DNA of 64,000 nt from Adiantum capillus-veneris (GCA_014529385.2 CM043964.1:137861029-137925028); one strand, 5' to 3'; positions 11,332 to 21,838 are shown, counted from the first letter of the stretch. The notes: generated from the sequence alone by a model not told the origin. Program-made: numbers and translations.

Positions 11332-11808
11332 AAGCAGATAGTTCAACCAAAAACCAAGTGAATAAAACAAATATGGATCCCAAAGAAAATGCTCAGCAAC
11401 AACTTAAATGCGACTCACATTTGGATCCCAAAACCAAAGCAACAGGAACTCCCTTTAGTACAAGCAACATCGGAAGGCAGACAACTGCATCTGAAACCGG
11501 CAAACCGATCTATGTGGGTGCCAATCGGTAGCAAAACAAGGACGACCGCGGAAGTAGCAATACACCTACAAAAACCGGCAAAGCAAAGCTACCAATGGAA
11601 ACCAAAAGAGACAAAGTCTATGGCCAATTCCGCCACGAAAATTCTCTCCAAGGAGGCGACTACGGCCATATCGACAATAGAGGCAAACCAAGCGACTTTT
11701 GCAAGCAAGACGATCAAACAAAGAGCATTAGAATTACAGCTTTTACTTGCAAAGAAAATCTGCCGACCAAATCAAGAACAAACAGGAAACTTCGACGGCG
11801 AATGCTAA
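11332..11808 (+). pseudogene. Basic tail after PR2 with repeated W-x-P motifs, copy A
   Basis: The open stretch 11389-11808 (139 codons) and the frames just before it encode K/Q/T/N-rich protein of low complexity. Short motifs recur, spread over two frames because of indels: GWMPLK (about 11130), QVWVRK (11266), QIWIPK (11369), HIWIPK (11417), MWVPIG (11512) and QWKPKE (11594). Copy B has the same type of tail, with MWIPKK, HIWIPK and HKWMPM. I recognise no family. By position it is the C-terminus of pol. Confidence 0.5.
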
Positions 11809-13578
11809 TAAGCATATTGCTTACACCTTCCTCTTGCACAACATTAATTTTTCCATGCATTGACCGCGTATGCATAATATAGGGCCACATTACACGTCCA
11901 AGCATTAGCACAATTTTTTCAACCCATGCACGGCACATACTTCGAGGCGATACCTTATCGTCCGGGAGGACTCCGGCTAGGAGGGGGGAGGCATTCTCAA
12001 ATGCGGACCCAATGGAAAAAGAGAAAAAAAGGGCATTTTTTTCGACTATTTTTAAGGGTTGTCATTTGATTGCAAAATTTTATGGACTAACCCAAGTACA
12101 TATGCCCTTATACAGCATGTATGTGGGGCCAAACACCAAATCAAGCCCCTAGGTGTGTGTATATAAGTAAAAATAGCCGTTTTTCAGGCAAAATATTGGT
12201 AAAATGGAGGAATCCGGCCATAAAAATTGCATGTGAGTGTAAATAGTGTTTTGCGGTGATGTTTTTGATTTATTATGATTTTTGGGGATTTTTTGGGTTT
12301 GGTTTGCTATTTTCCTTTTAATTTTACTAATTTTCGGCAGAAAAACTTCAAAAATATAAAAAGCAGGTGAAAAACGGTCGTAATGAAAAACAAAAATATG
12401 GGGATGAGCAGTGACTATAGGACAACCTATGGTATGGTGGGGATGCAATTATGTGAATGGAGCAAAAAGCGTGATTTGGCCAGATTTTGACCGAAATGTC
12501 AAATTTCTCGGAAACTGGGCAAGTGGAGTCCAAACCAAGAAATTTTTGAGTCTAAACCGCATCTCGCAAGAAGTTGGGAGCACATGTCAAATTTCATGAA
12601 AAGTGGTTCGGGGACCCCCATTATAAGATATTTTCACTTCATTTTAAGCTCATTTCTACTATTGACCTTTGAGAGAGAGCTCCTGCCACCTAGAGCGAAC
12701 GGAACTTCCAACAGCTTCTACGACGTGCACGACTACCCGACAGGCTCCAAACATGAGAGGTGGGCTCACCACCTTGAGCTTTTTGCGCATGTTTGTCGTT
12801 TTGTCGCGAAAACTAGCGTAGGGTTCACACAGAAAGCGAGCAGTAGAGACCTACAAGTAGAAGTGGCCACCTGACGGCTAACCCAAAAGCAATGAGACTT
12901 CATCGGCAACTTACCCTAGCATAGGAGACCAGTCTTGGATGCCCAAAGGCAGTAGAAAACCATCGGGAAAAACCCTAATTCCTAGAACCCCGCAAGAGGC
13001 CACCAAATGGAAAAGCGGCGGAGAGGCGCCCAAATGCTACCAAAACTCATGGGTAGGAGCATCTCGACATGATCGACAAGTCTACACATCCCACATGACC
13101 AAAAGGTGACCCGAAGTGGCACTAAACTTTAGAAACGGCATCAGACACACAAAGCGTCAAATAGCTCTCACGGCCAAACCGCATGTTCGTTTGCCACCAA
13201 ACTTCAGGATCGGCTTTCCTAGACTATCAACAACCAAGTCCTATGGTGGTAGACCACCACAAGTCATCAACAACATGTAAACACAACCACGGGTACTTCT
13301 AGAGTGACAAATTGCCAAATGGAGCTTCGGTGAAGCCAAAGTCGACAAAAACCATACGGCAAGGATCCCCAAGCGATCGGGAAGCTATGGAGACCAACAT
13401 CAAGAAATTTCATTGTAGAAAAGCACCCCAAAAGTCAGAAAACAGCTCGGAGGCTCTGAAATCCACACAGGGAGTTACTTTCTATCTATTTGACTTTTTT
13501 GTTGAAATAGGGCTTAAAAGGGACTCAGGGGGACTAAAGGCAGGCACCAGTAGCAGTCTCCACAAAAATTTCATCAGG
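11809..13578 (+). other. Non-coding spacer of copy A between pol and ORF3, first part
   Basis: I find no credible coding sequence. A G-rich purine run is at 11979-11991 (see next entry). Two TATA-like sites are present: GTATATAAGTAAAA near 12158 and CATTATAAGATATTTTC near 12619. B keeps the second closely (CATTATAAGAAATTTTC on its minus strand) and the first as GTATAAGTA. The stretch is well conserved with B although non-coding. It may hold an internal promoter for ORF3; that is inference. Confidence 0.55.
11979..11991 (+). promoter_or_regulatory. Internal polypurine tract-like run
   Basis: AGGAGGGGGGAGG lies about 170 bp after the pol tail. It resembles the real 3' polypurine tract of this element (AAGGAGGGGGCGAG at 18082). 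The same run is kept in copy B at 28893-28905 on the minus strand. It could be a central polypurine tract or a relic of an older 3' end. Confidence 0.45.
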
Positions 13579-14622
13579 AGACATCCTACGTGTGGGATGT
13601 CTCAAGGCCAAATTTGGGCACCAAACATAACAACTCTCATCACATACATTTTCTGAATAGCCTTTACGTGCTAGCCACCAAGTTTCATCACATATGGACA
13701 AAAATTGACCTCATATGCATGAAAAAACGCAAAGTCAGGGCATAGAGTCAATAATGAACCATAGACCTACCAAAACTTGTCCAAACCACATGAAACTTGC
13801 ACAATACATTCATGAGCACATTGCCAACCAATATTTGTGGTCACATGCAAAAAATCATGAAATAGACATCCTATGTGTAGGATGTCTAAATGACATTTTT
13901 GGCCCACAGATGGTGTTTTTCAATTCCAGATCTATTCATATCACCTTCAAGAGCTCATATATCAAGTTTCAAGCCATTAACATCACTTTTGGCCCCCAAC
14001 ACCTCCAAGATACACTTTTTGAGCCCAAAAACACTACACATGGTCTTACCAACACCAATTCTTGTCCAAATGAAAATCCAAGAGCAGGGCCATGTTCCAC
14101 CTACCAAGGGCTACCCACATAACAAATCCCAAGCAATTTTGATGAAATAGACATCCTATGCATAGGATGTCTCCAGCATGATTTTGACTTTCTGTGCAAG
14201 AAATGACATCATGAGAGTAATTACCATGGTGCAAGGAGCCCATATATCAAATTTCAACCCATTTGAATATCATTTGCCACCTGTTGTGGACATCTTACCC
14301 AATTTGTGAGCCTAAAGCCGAAATTTGCCCAAAACTGCACTTTTTGATGCCCAAACCCAATTCCAATCACATAGCCATGTTGCACAGGCCAAGGACCACC
14401 AACATGCCAAGTATCACCAAAAACTGATGAAAAAGACATCCTACGTGTAGGATGTCTAAATGATAAATTTTGGCCAGAATAACACTGTGAGCACATGCAG
14501 AGTTTCCCAAGTTCCTTTTAAGTGTTATTTTCAATTTTCAAGTCATTTGGATGGTTAAAACTCAGTTTCTTAGCTAATATGGAAAAAACGATAACTTCGG
14601 ACTACTGAGTGCAACAGGATCT
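13579..14622 (+). repeat. 285-bp tandem repeats headed by 24-bp palindromes, upstream of ORF3 (copy A)
   Basis: Palindromes start at 13579, 13864, 14149 and 14434, exactly 285 bp apart. Their centres are ACGTGT, ATGTGT, ATGCAT and ACGTGT in place of the ACGCGT in B; all are CpG-to-TpG or CpA changes. The DNA between them is itself a diverged tandem repeat: compare AGCTCATATATCAAGTTTCA in one unit with AGCCCATATATCAAATTTCA in the next, and GGCCATGTTCCACC with AGCCATGTTGCACA. The palindrome is much better kept than the rest of the unit. The last one ends 166 bp before the ORF3 start. Confidence 0.9.
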
Positions 14623-17600
14623 ATGGCAGCCGCAAAATCACTGGCAAAGAAGAAGAGGATGACCATAAAAGATTACTTGGAAGAAGTAGAGCCGTTTGTC
14701 ATCCCAGAAGGAACTTTGAAGCCAACCAGCACGTGGGTTCAGGAGGATTTGCTAGAGTCAAATGATCTGAAGATCTACCAAGGCGTGTTCAAAGATATTG
14801 AAGGAAATGTAATAGAGCTACCCGTGCTACCTCGAGAGCTCAATGAGTTTGTCAGAAGCAAGATGGTAGAGTACCTGGAGAAGATAGATCTCCATACCAA
14901 TTTTGAAGTTGTGTCAGCTGCAATTGACATAAAAAGAGTATGGGAGTTTGTGACCACTATCAAAGAAGATGGAGTGGCCAGAGTTACTGATCTGCAGGGA
15001 AAGCCAGACACTGTGATTGTAATCATAGAGAGAGTAGTAGTAGCATCACTAGACCTCTCCAATAAAGGGAATAGTGTGACAAAGCACCGAGATGAAGTCA
15101 AGGTGTACACCAAAAAGAAGAGCAACTATACCTTTGAAGACATTGCAAACCCTAAAGTAGCTATCATGAGCCAGCTTTATAACCAGTACTTTCATATGTG
15201 TACAAAGCGGCCTCAGAAGTACAGAATGCCACTGGGAGACATTGCCACCACCTTCACTTGGGCAATGCAAAAGAGCAAGCCGAAAGTGATCAACTATGCT
15301 GCCTATATCCATGACAATCTGGTGAAGATGGGCAACAAGAACCCACCTACATTGTGCCGGGTGACAACGAAAGTGATTTATGGGGCATTGCACGCCAAGG
15401 GAAGATGGACTGACCCTCCATCACAGAATGATTGGCTAAGGCTCAAGGAAGATAAGGAAGAGGAACCGCCCAAAGCACCCAGAGTTGCCACAAGGTTGAA
15501 GTGCCGGTTAGAGACCGTGCAAGAGGAGCAGCCAGAGTTGAAGAAAGGAAAGACAGAGAGTGTACAAGTGCCGATCAAGGAGACAAAATCACAGAAAGCG
15601 GCACGGTTAGAAAGATTAATGGAAAGCTTCAAAGCGGAAAGAGAACTCAAGGGAGATTTGAGTGAATTATGGAAGCCGTCCTTGGAAGCCATGTCGGGAT
15701 CATCCCAAAGGGTGCACAGAGATAGGTTTGAAGATTATATCAAAATTTTTGAGATCCTAGATGCTACAGAATAAAACATCCCTAACATCCCATTTACAGA
15801 AGAAGAAGTGGATGAAGTACGACGGCAACTGCTAGAAGAGCAGGAAGGCCAGGAAAGAGAGCGGAAGACCAAGGCGGACCGAAACTTCAAGAAGAAGCCA
15901 CCAACTCCACCATCAAGCCTGGAGTCTAGCCCACCACCATCACCACCTCCTCGTAGCCCTCCACAAACCCAACAAAAGGAGGAGAAACAAGAAGATTTTC
16001 AGCAAGAAAAGAGCCAAGAGCAAGAGCAGCAAGAAGAAGATGAACACAAAGAGGAAAAGATAGATCCAGAGGAAAGAAGGTTTAACACTTTTCGTGATCT
16101 ACTAGTTGCGGGATATTCAAGAGAAGAGGCAGCCGCAGTAGCATTTGACTTGGCAAGCACAGGGCCCAAAGAACAGATGCAGAGCCTGCGGTTAGTGGAA
16201 CTAAAAGAGATGGCCACTGATACAGTGGACCTGCAGCCACCCACCAATGATTGGGATGTGGTGATGAACAAGCTAACCGGGCTCAGGGCAAAATCATTGG
16301 CCATTGAAAGCGAGATTGCTAATCTCAAAGCCAATGAAGTTCAAATCAAGGCTGAAGTTGACTCTCTCCAAAAACAAAGCCAAGGGCACATAGAGAAAGA
16401 AGCAGAGCTGCAAGCCAGTCTGGCCACAACATTGCAAAGATGCCAGGAGATGGAAAGAGAGAATCAAGCAGCATCTCAAAGACTACAAAGAGCTGAAGAA
16501 GAATACAGAAAACTCAGCAAGACATTGACAGATGCAAAGAGGGAAAGGGACAACCTAACCCTGCAACTTGCTGAAGAATCCAAAGAAGTCGAAGCACTCA
16601 GGAATGCCAAAGAAAAGGTGGAGATTGAGCTTGAGGCTAGCCAGGATGAGGTAATAGAGCTTAAAGACCAGATGAAAGTCAAAGATCAAACCATCCAACG
16701 GCTACGGGCATCTCCTGCCAGAGTCAGAGCTTCTAGCTCGACTCACACCACTTCAGAGAGTCAGCTTTATGAAGAACAAATGAAAGAGCTCCAAAAGGAG
16801 TTAACCTTCGAGAGAAAGCAGAGGCTGGTGATGGCCGAGGGGTCAGTGGTCATGCAAACACACATGGAAGAAGAGCACAAAGCAATGTAGAATGAGTTAG
16901 AAACCATCAAGAGAAATCTCAAAGAAACGGAGAAGATAAATGCCAATCTGAACGACCTCCTTGTGAATATGGGAGAGCAAGCTGAAGCAGAAAAGACATT
17001 CCAAAAGCAAATAGAGGAGCTGAGAGGCCAGTAGCAAACAGAAGAGCAGTTTAGCACCGGGCCAGTAGCCATGGAGGGAATAGACTTAGAGAATGTGGCA
17101 GATCCAGTGGACACCACCATGCAAGAGGAAATCCTTGTAGGACCCTCTCAAGAGCCACAAGATCTGACACAAGAAGAAGAAGAGAAGCTGCAAAAGATAA
17201 TAGAAGAAGCAATCAAAGACATAGCCAGAGAAGCTTTGGAATGGGAGCAGAGGGTCTTTAAATCAATGACTATTCAGAAGATAGACGCCAGCAACCTTCG
17301 GCGTGAATGGCTATAGCCCTCTCTCCCATATCCTCTACTGAAATATGAAGCTGCCACAATCAACAAGCGGATCAGAGAGGAGCCAACAAGTGCCAATGTA
17401 CAAAGCAAACATCTCCAAGCTTGAAGGGGTAAAGTTGATAGTCGACTCTCAACCCAGGTGGAGAATGGCATGGCTGACAAAGTATCCACAGTATCTAATC
17501 CATCTGGTAGAGGCACCTAAAGTCATCAGAGATAACCTAAGTTTCTGCCCACTACCAAGGATGCGGATGTGGAAGGCCCATGAGTTATTGCAAAGAAGCC

Positions 17601-18043
17601 AACCTACTTGGCTAAATTACCCGAAGCTGCCAGGCTCAAAGACAAGCGAGAGAATAAGTGAGCAATACATGGTGAAAACCCTAACAGGTGCCATCAAATT
17701 GTTCATTGGCTAGCCTAACCTATCTTGCATTATGATGAGAAAGATTTGCAAAACCCTTTTGGCAGTCTTTGAGACGTTCAAACCAGGCCTTGCGACAGAC
17801 AATATCTTCTTCTTTCAAGATACATACAGATGTGCATACGATCTATCTGGTCAGCCTTCCAAGGAGGTGATACATGCATTGAATCAAAGGATCATGTTTT
17901 TGCCATCCTATCACCTCCAGGCCTTTGAAGAAGCTTTCTACACCGGCTTCTTCACAATCAGCACTGATATATTTGGCCCTGTGCTACTAGCCCAACATGC
18001 AAGATATGAGTCACTGCTCAAGATGAGAGAAATCCTACGATGA
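14623..18043 (+). pseudogene. ORF3: large coiled-coil protein of unknown function, copy A
   Basis: An almost open frame of about 1,140 codons starts at ATG 14623. It has in-frame stops at 15772 (GAA in copy B), 16888, 17032 and 17314, and a frameshift near 17390. Layout: residues 1-265, a globular domain (TIKDYLEEVEPFVIPEG, FVRSKMVEYLEK, YNQYFHMCTKRPQKYRMP); a basic, then proline-rich linker (PPTPPSSLESSPPPSPPP, about 425-455); an E/Q-rich stretch; a UBA-like motif FRDLLVAGYSREEAAAVAFD; a coiled coil at about 540-700; an acidic segment; and a C-terminal domain ending ARYESLLKMREILR. I see no signal peptide or membrane helix, so it does not look like an envelope protein. The N-domain faintly recalls plant transposon-associated domains, but I cannot name a family. 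It has its own spacer upstream and ends 52 bp before the 3' LTR. Confidence 0.8.
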
Positions 18044-18081
18044 AGAAGCATCTCAACAGCCATGTCGGGGACGACATGAAC

Positions 18082-18095
18082 AAGGAGGGGGCGAG
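18082..18095 (+). promoter_or_regulatory. 3' polypurine tract, copy A
   Basis: AAGGAGGGGGCGAG directly precedes the LTR start TGTTAG, the standard place for the plus-strand primer of reverse transcription. Confidence 0.85.
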
Positions 18096-19026
18096 TGTTA
18101 GAAGCTGGACACACCCTACAAAAAATGGCTACTCGGTGGAAGATTATATTTTTGTAATTATTCATTTATTGAGAAACCCAACTTTTCACCTTTGTACATA
18201 TTGTCGCTTACAGAAGTTTCCAGATTGTATCCCAGTTTTGACATTTAGATTGAGTAGATGGTTAAATTGGAACATTAGGGTTTGAGATTGTAAGGTATTT
18301 ATACCACTTTTTGACCTTAATGAAAAGACCTATTGTCATTTTAAAAAAAGTTTTGAAGTCTGTGAGTGAGCGTACTGTGTACAAGAGAGAGTGAGAGCTT
18401 CATCTTGATGCTACGTGCGCACCCGTGGTTGGAATCAAGCGCGGAGAAGTGCAGCGTGTTGCCCACGACGAGAGCTATGCACCAATACCTACATTGCGCT
18501 TGTACGGTCTGGTTTTGCGAGCTCCACCTACGAGCTTCATCTGGTAATCCAGTGAGCATACGTTGTCCGTTTTTGCATTGCAGCATATCCACGCATTCGC
18601 ATTGAGTAGAGCTACACATTAGGCACTTTAGGTTTTGAAAACGACGACCTGCAAATTTCGGCCAAACATCCTAAGTGATTTTGCACCAGGTGTTTGGGTT
18701 AGGGTTTTGGTTCATAGACCTTAGGGAGATCGACCTCTTGGTGTTAGTAGGGTCTCCTTCAAGTTTTGTGGCGTTTCGAGATCGTTTGACTGGTATCCGG
18801 CTCTAAAAAAGAATTGTAGGAAATCTCCTCTTATGCACTCCTGAAGGCTGTAGCTTAGACATTGGGTAGAGACCTCTGTAGGAATTAGTTAGGAGTCGGT
18901 CGAGTATAGGTTGACACCCTATGCTTGCTTCCATACACCTGCGGGTCGAGATTTGTCCTTAGCTGACAAATCTTGTTAGGTGAGTTCTTGCTGTGCTAAC
19001 GTCCGTCGCGGCGTATCCGTCCAACA
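18096..19026 (+). repeat. 3' LTR of copy A (931 bp)
   Basis: The LTR runs from TGTTAGAAGCTGGACACACC to GTCCAACA, so its ends are the short inverted pair TGTT/AACA. A TATA-like GGTATTTATACC is at 18294-18305 (GGTATATATACC in copy B), a likely U3/R marker. One decayed palindrome arm (AAACATCCTAAGTG) is at 18665-18678, where B has AGACATCCTACGTG. Just after the LTR, element C resumes with GCCTC (19027-19031). The matching left duplication is outside the window. Confidence 0.95.
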
Positions 19027-19680
19027 GCCTCCTAGAGCTACCCTGGTCGAAATCCAAGAGGAGGAAAATCACCACAAAGGATCTCCTCTATGCCATGCTT
19101 GGGGAAAGATAAGAGAACATGATGCTTTTATTCTCTTTGACCCTGGTTCTACTCACAATTTTATATCCACAGAGTTCGCTATCAAGCTAGGCTTACAAGC
19201 CTACGGGATGGGAGATGTCCTACCCGCAGATGGTACTTTCAAGGGGCAAGAAGCTTCAGTCACTCCCTTAATCGGGAAATTGAGGCTCCATGTCCAAAGC
19301 TATGTGGACAAAGAGGACTTCTTTATCTCTCCTCTCAAGCACGAGGATGTAATCTAAAGGCACCATGGTTTGATCGCATGACTGCCAATGTTAAATTCCC
19401 TGAAAGAAGGATCTACTTTAGGTTCAACAAAAAATATATGTACATAGATGCTAAGGAAATGGGTAACACCATACCCATTGTACATATGCAAGCTTTCAAT
19501 AAGTCAATAAAGAGCTCTATTTCCGTGTACATGATTTTTGTTAAAGATTCTCAAAATGAACCTAATGCTTTACTTAAAGAAAATATAAACAACCACAAGG
19601 AATTAGAATTATCCAATTTTCTCAAGGGGTTTCAAGATGTCTTTATTGACGACATCCCTTGTGAACTACCTCCTAAATGA
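19027..19680 (+). pseudogene. Aspartic protease of chromovirus C
   Basis: The retropepsin active site reads FILFDPGSTHNFIST, the DPGST/DSGAT form typical of plant chromoviruses, followed by EFAIKLGLQ. The frame opens upstream inside copy A's LTR only by chance; the true protein joins at 19027. A frameshift or stop near 19355 (VI then TAA) separates it from the next segment 19378-19680 (RRIYFRFNKKYMYID and the lead-in to RT, ending LPPK). The stop at 19678 is a CGA-to-TGA type change. The enzyme would cleave the gag-pol polyprotein. Confidence 0.85.
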
Positions 19681-20606
19681 GGCAATGATGACCATGCAAT
19701 TGAACTTCTTCCAAGAATTTCACCGCCTAATAAACCTCCTTATAGAGTTTCTCAAGCTCAACAAGAGGAGATTATGCGGCAAGTACATGAGTTAGTTGAG
19801 AAGGGCATGGTTAGGCCTAGATCATCTCCATTTTGCTCACCAGTGTTACTAGTGCAAAACAAAGACGGCACATATCGTATGTGTGTCGACTATAGAGCAC
19901 TAAATAGGATCACTATCAAAAATAGGTTTCCCGTTCCATGGGTAGAAGACCTATTTGATAAGTTACAAGGATCGACCTACTTCATTAGAATTGACCTAAA
20001 AAGTGGCTACCATCAAATAAGGATAGTTGATCAAGACATTGTAAAGACCGCATTTTGCACTACATTTGGTCTTTATGAATACATTTTCATGCCTTTTGGC
20101 TTGACCAATGCACCAGCCACATCCAACCGCTTGATAGAGAAGCTATTCAGGCCTCACCGAACCTTTACTGGAGTGTTCTTTGATGATATTATCATCTACT
20201 CTAATTCACTAGACGAACGCACGAAACACCTCCATGTAATATTTCAAGTTCTAAGAGAGAATAAACTTTACGTTAATCAAAAGAAAAGTGAATTTTTCTT
20301 GCAAGAGATTCTGTATTTAGGTCACATTATCTCTCAAGATGGCATCCAAATGGATCCATCAAAGTTAGAGGTAATAAAAGGATGGCCTAAACCAAGGAAT
20401 CTTCATGAACTAAGAAACTTTATAGGTATGTGTGCATACTATAGATGCTTCATAAAAAAGTTCTCACAAATTGCAGGATCTTTACATGACCTAACAAAGA
20501 AAAACTTTAGGTATACATGGTCTACCAAAGAGAACAATGCTTTCGAAAAGCTTATCTCTCAACCTGTGCTTACACTGCCGGATCTCTCAAAGCCATTTGA
20601 GGTCTA
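19681..20606 (+). pseudogene. Reverse transcriptase of chromovirus C
   Basis: After the stop at 19678 the same protein continues with PPNKPPYRVSQAQ. ATG 19774 is internal. The 277-codon open stretch 19774-20607 covers most of RT: KDGTYRMCVDYRALNRIT, FIRIDLKSGYHQIRI, TFGLYEYIFMPFGLTNAPAT, and the catalytic box VFFDDIIIYS. FFDD in place of YVDD is normal in plant chromoviruses. The connection region follows (YLGHIISQDGIQMDPSKL). This is the best preserved part of C. Confidence 0.95.
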
Positions 20607-20960
20607 ATGTGATGCTTGTGGTGATTGCCTTGGAGCTGTTTTGCTTCAAGAAGGGCACAACATAGCCTATTAAAGTCGAAGGCTCGACCCTGTTGAGTAG
20701 GCTCTAGGCATATATGAAAAGGAACTCCTCGCAGTTCTACATGCCTTAGACTCATGGAAGCACTATTTATTGGGGACTCCTTTCATTTTGCAAACGGATC
20801 ACAAAAGTCTTAAGTACTTCATGACGCAGACCAAGCTCTCTGACAAATAGATGAGGTGGGCAAATTTTCTTTCGCAATTCCATTTTCATATTGCTCACAT
20901 TGCTGGCAAGCATAATCAAGTAGCCTATGCACTCTCAAGACGGCCAAGAGTGAATGCAGT
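20607..20960 (+). pseudogene. RNase H of chromovirus C
   Basis: The domain starts CDACGDCLGAVLLQEG and continues through YEKELLAVLHALDSWKHYL and ILQTDHKSLKYF to AHIAGKHNQVAYALSRR, the full motif order of gypsy RNase H. In-frame stops occur at 20606, 20672, 20698 and 20848; most look like CAG/CAA-type glutamine codons turned into stops. Confidence 0.9.
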
Positions 20961-21527
20961 TTCCATAGCAACTCACAATGATCTATCTTCTATGATAGCT
21001 GAGTATGCTATTGATCCCGATTTTAGAGATGTGATTTTAGCCCTTGCATTAGGGAAGAAAGAGGAACCATTCACTTTACAGGATGGTTATCTTCTCTATG
21101 GCAATAGACTATGTGTTACTACCTCACTACGTGACAAAGTAATGTATGAATCTCATGCTCCTCCTTATGCGGGGCATAGAGGGATTCAGTCTACCCTAAA
21201 AGGGATTGAAACATATTTCTATTGGCCTACCATGAAAGCAAGCGTACAAGAGTATGTTTTCAAATGTGTGGTATGCCAAAAGACAAAGTTTGATAGAGGG
21301 AAGCAACCTGGATTGTTTCAACCTTTGCCAATCCCTAATTCACCATGGGAGAGAATATCCATGGATTTTATCTTTAGATTGCCTAAGTCTATCCATGGGA
21401 ATACGGGAATATGGACGATAATAGACATGTTTAGTAAACAAGCTCATTTTATACCTGTCAAAAAGACTATCAAAGCCCATCAAATGGCAACTCTCTTCAT
21501 TTCACAAATCTTCAAGTACCATGGCTT

Positions 21528-21792
21528 GCCAATATCCCCGGGAGGTCACCTAAGAAAAATGTAACCTATCACGTGAGTTCAACAGAAGGGTATTTAAAGT
21601 TCTTCAATTTTACAGAAATATATATACAGAAGGACATTATTTTTTCAAATTTGCAAAAAACTTACGGATTTTAAAAGAAAGGGGTACATTATATTCCTTA
21701 AAAAATTTACAGATAAGGGGTTTTACAAACATGTCTTGAATGCACGTGATATGGTAGTTTTACACATAGTGAACCCCCCGAGGCCAATATCC
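21528..21792 (+). mobile_element. MITE-like insertion (245 bp) with 10-bp target duplication
   Basis: GCCAATATCC occurs at 21528-21537 and again at 21783-21792. The 245 bp between (21538-21782) are A/T-rich, non-coding and absent from the integrase frame, which becomes continuous (HGLP-IS-IVLDRD) when one copy and the insert are removed. The ends are imperfect inverted repeats: CCGGGAGGTCACC at the left, and at the right the reverse complement of CTCGGGGGGTTCAC. A 9-10-bp duplication with such ends suggests a Mutator-type MITE. The strand is arbitrary. Confidence 0.82.
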
Positions 21793-21838
21793 ATAGTGTT
21801 GGATAGAGATCCTAGAATGACCATTAATTTTTGAAAGG

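Larger units (their letters stand above)
1..19026 (+). mobile_element. Giant Ty3/gypsy LTR retrotransposon, copy A (5' end outside window)
   Basis: This is a non-autonomous-looking, decayed copy of a very large Ty3/gypsy element. The order is partial 5' LTR, tRNA-Asp-like primer site, long leader, gag, protease, RT, RNase H, integrase, a second protease-like domain, a 2.8-kb non-coding spacer, ORF3, polypurine tract and 3' LTR. Domain order (RT before integrase) places it in Ty3/gypsy. The absence of a chromodomain and the tRNA-Asp-like primer site point to the Athila/Tat (OTA) side of the plant lineages; that placement is inferred. The 299 bp of 5' LTR in view differ from the matching 3' LTR end at about 30 sites by eye, so the insertion is old. 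It lies in chromovirus C, whose protease resumes at 19027. Copy B on the other strand is the same family and shows which stops in A are secondary. Confidence 0.93.

Noticed and set aside
13312-14150. Plus-strand frames of 86-135 codons in the spacer of copy A
   Set aside because: They cross the palindromes and repeat units, and do not agree in reading with copy B.
13579-14457. Evenly spaced palindromic repeats as a CRISPR array
   Set aside because: Spacing of 285 bp, related rather than unique spacers, and a eukaryotic retrotransposon setting rule this out.
14623-18043. ORF3 as an envelope-like protein
   Set aside because: No signal peptide or membrane segment is visible; coiled coil and proline-rich linker dominate.
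18096-19026. Sequence 18980-19357 as a single gene starting inside the LTR
   Set aside because: The frame crosses the LTR/C junction by chance; the protease homology begins only after 19027.
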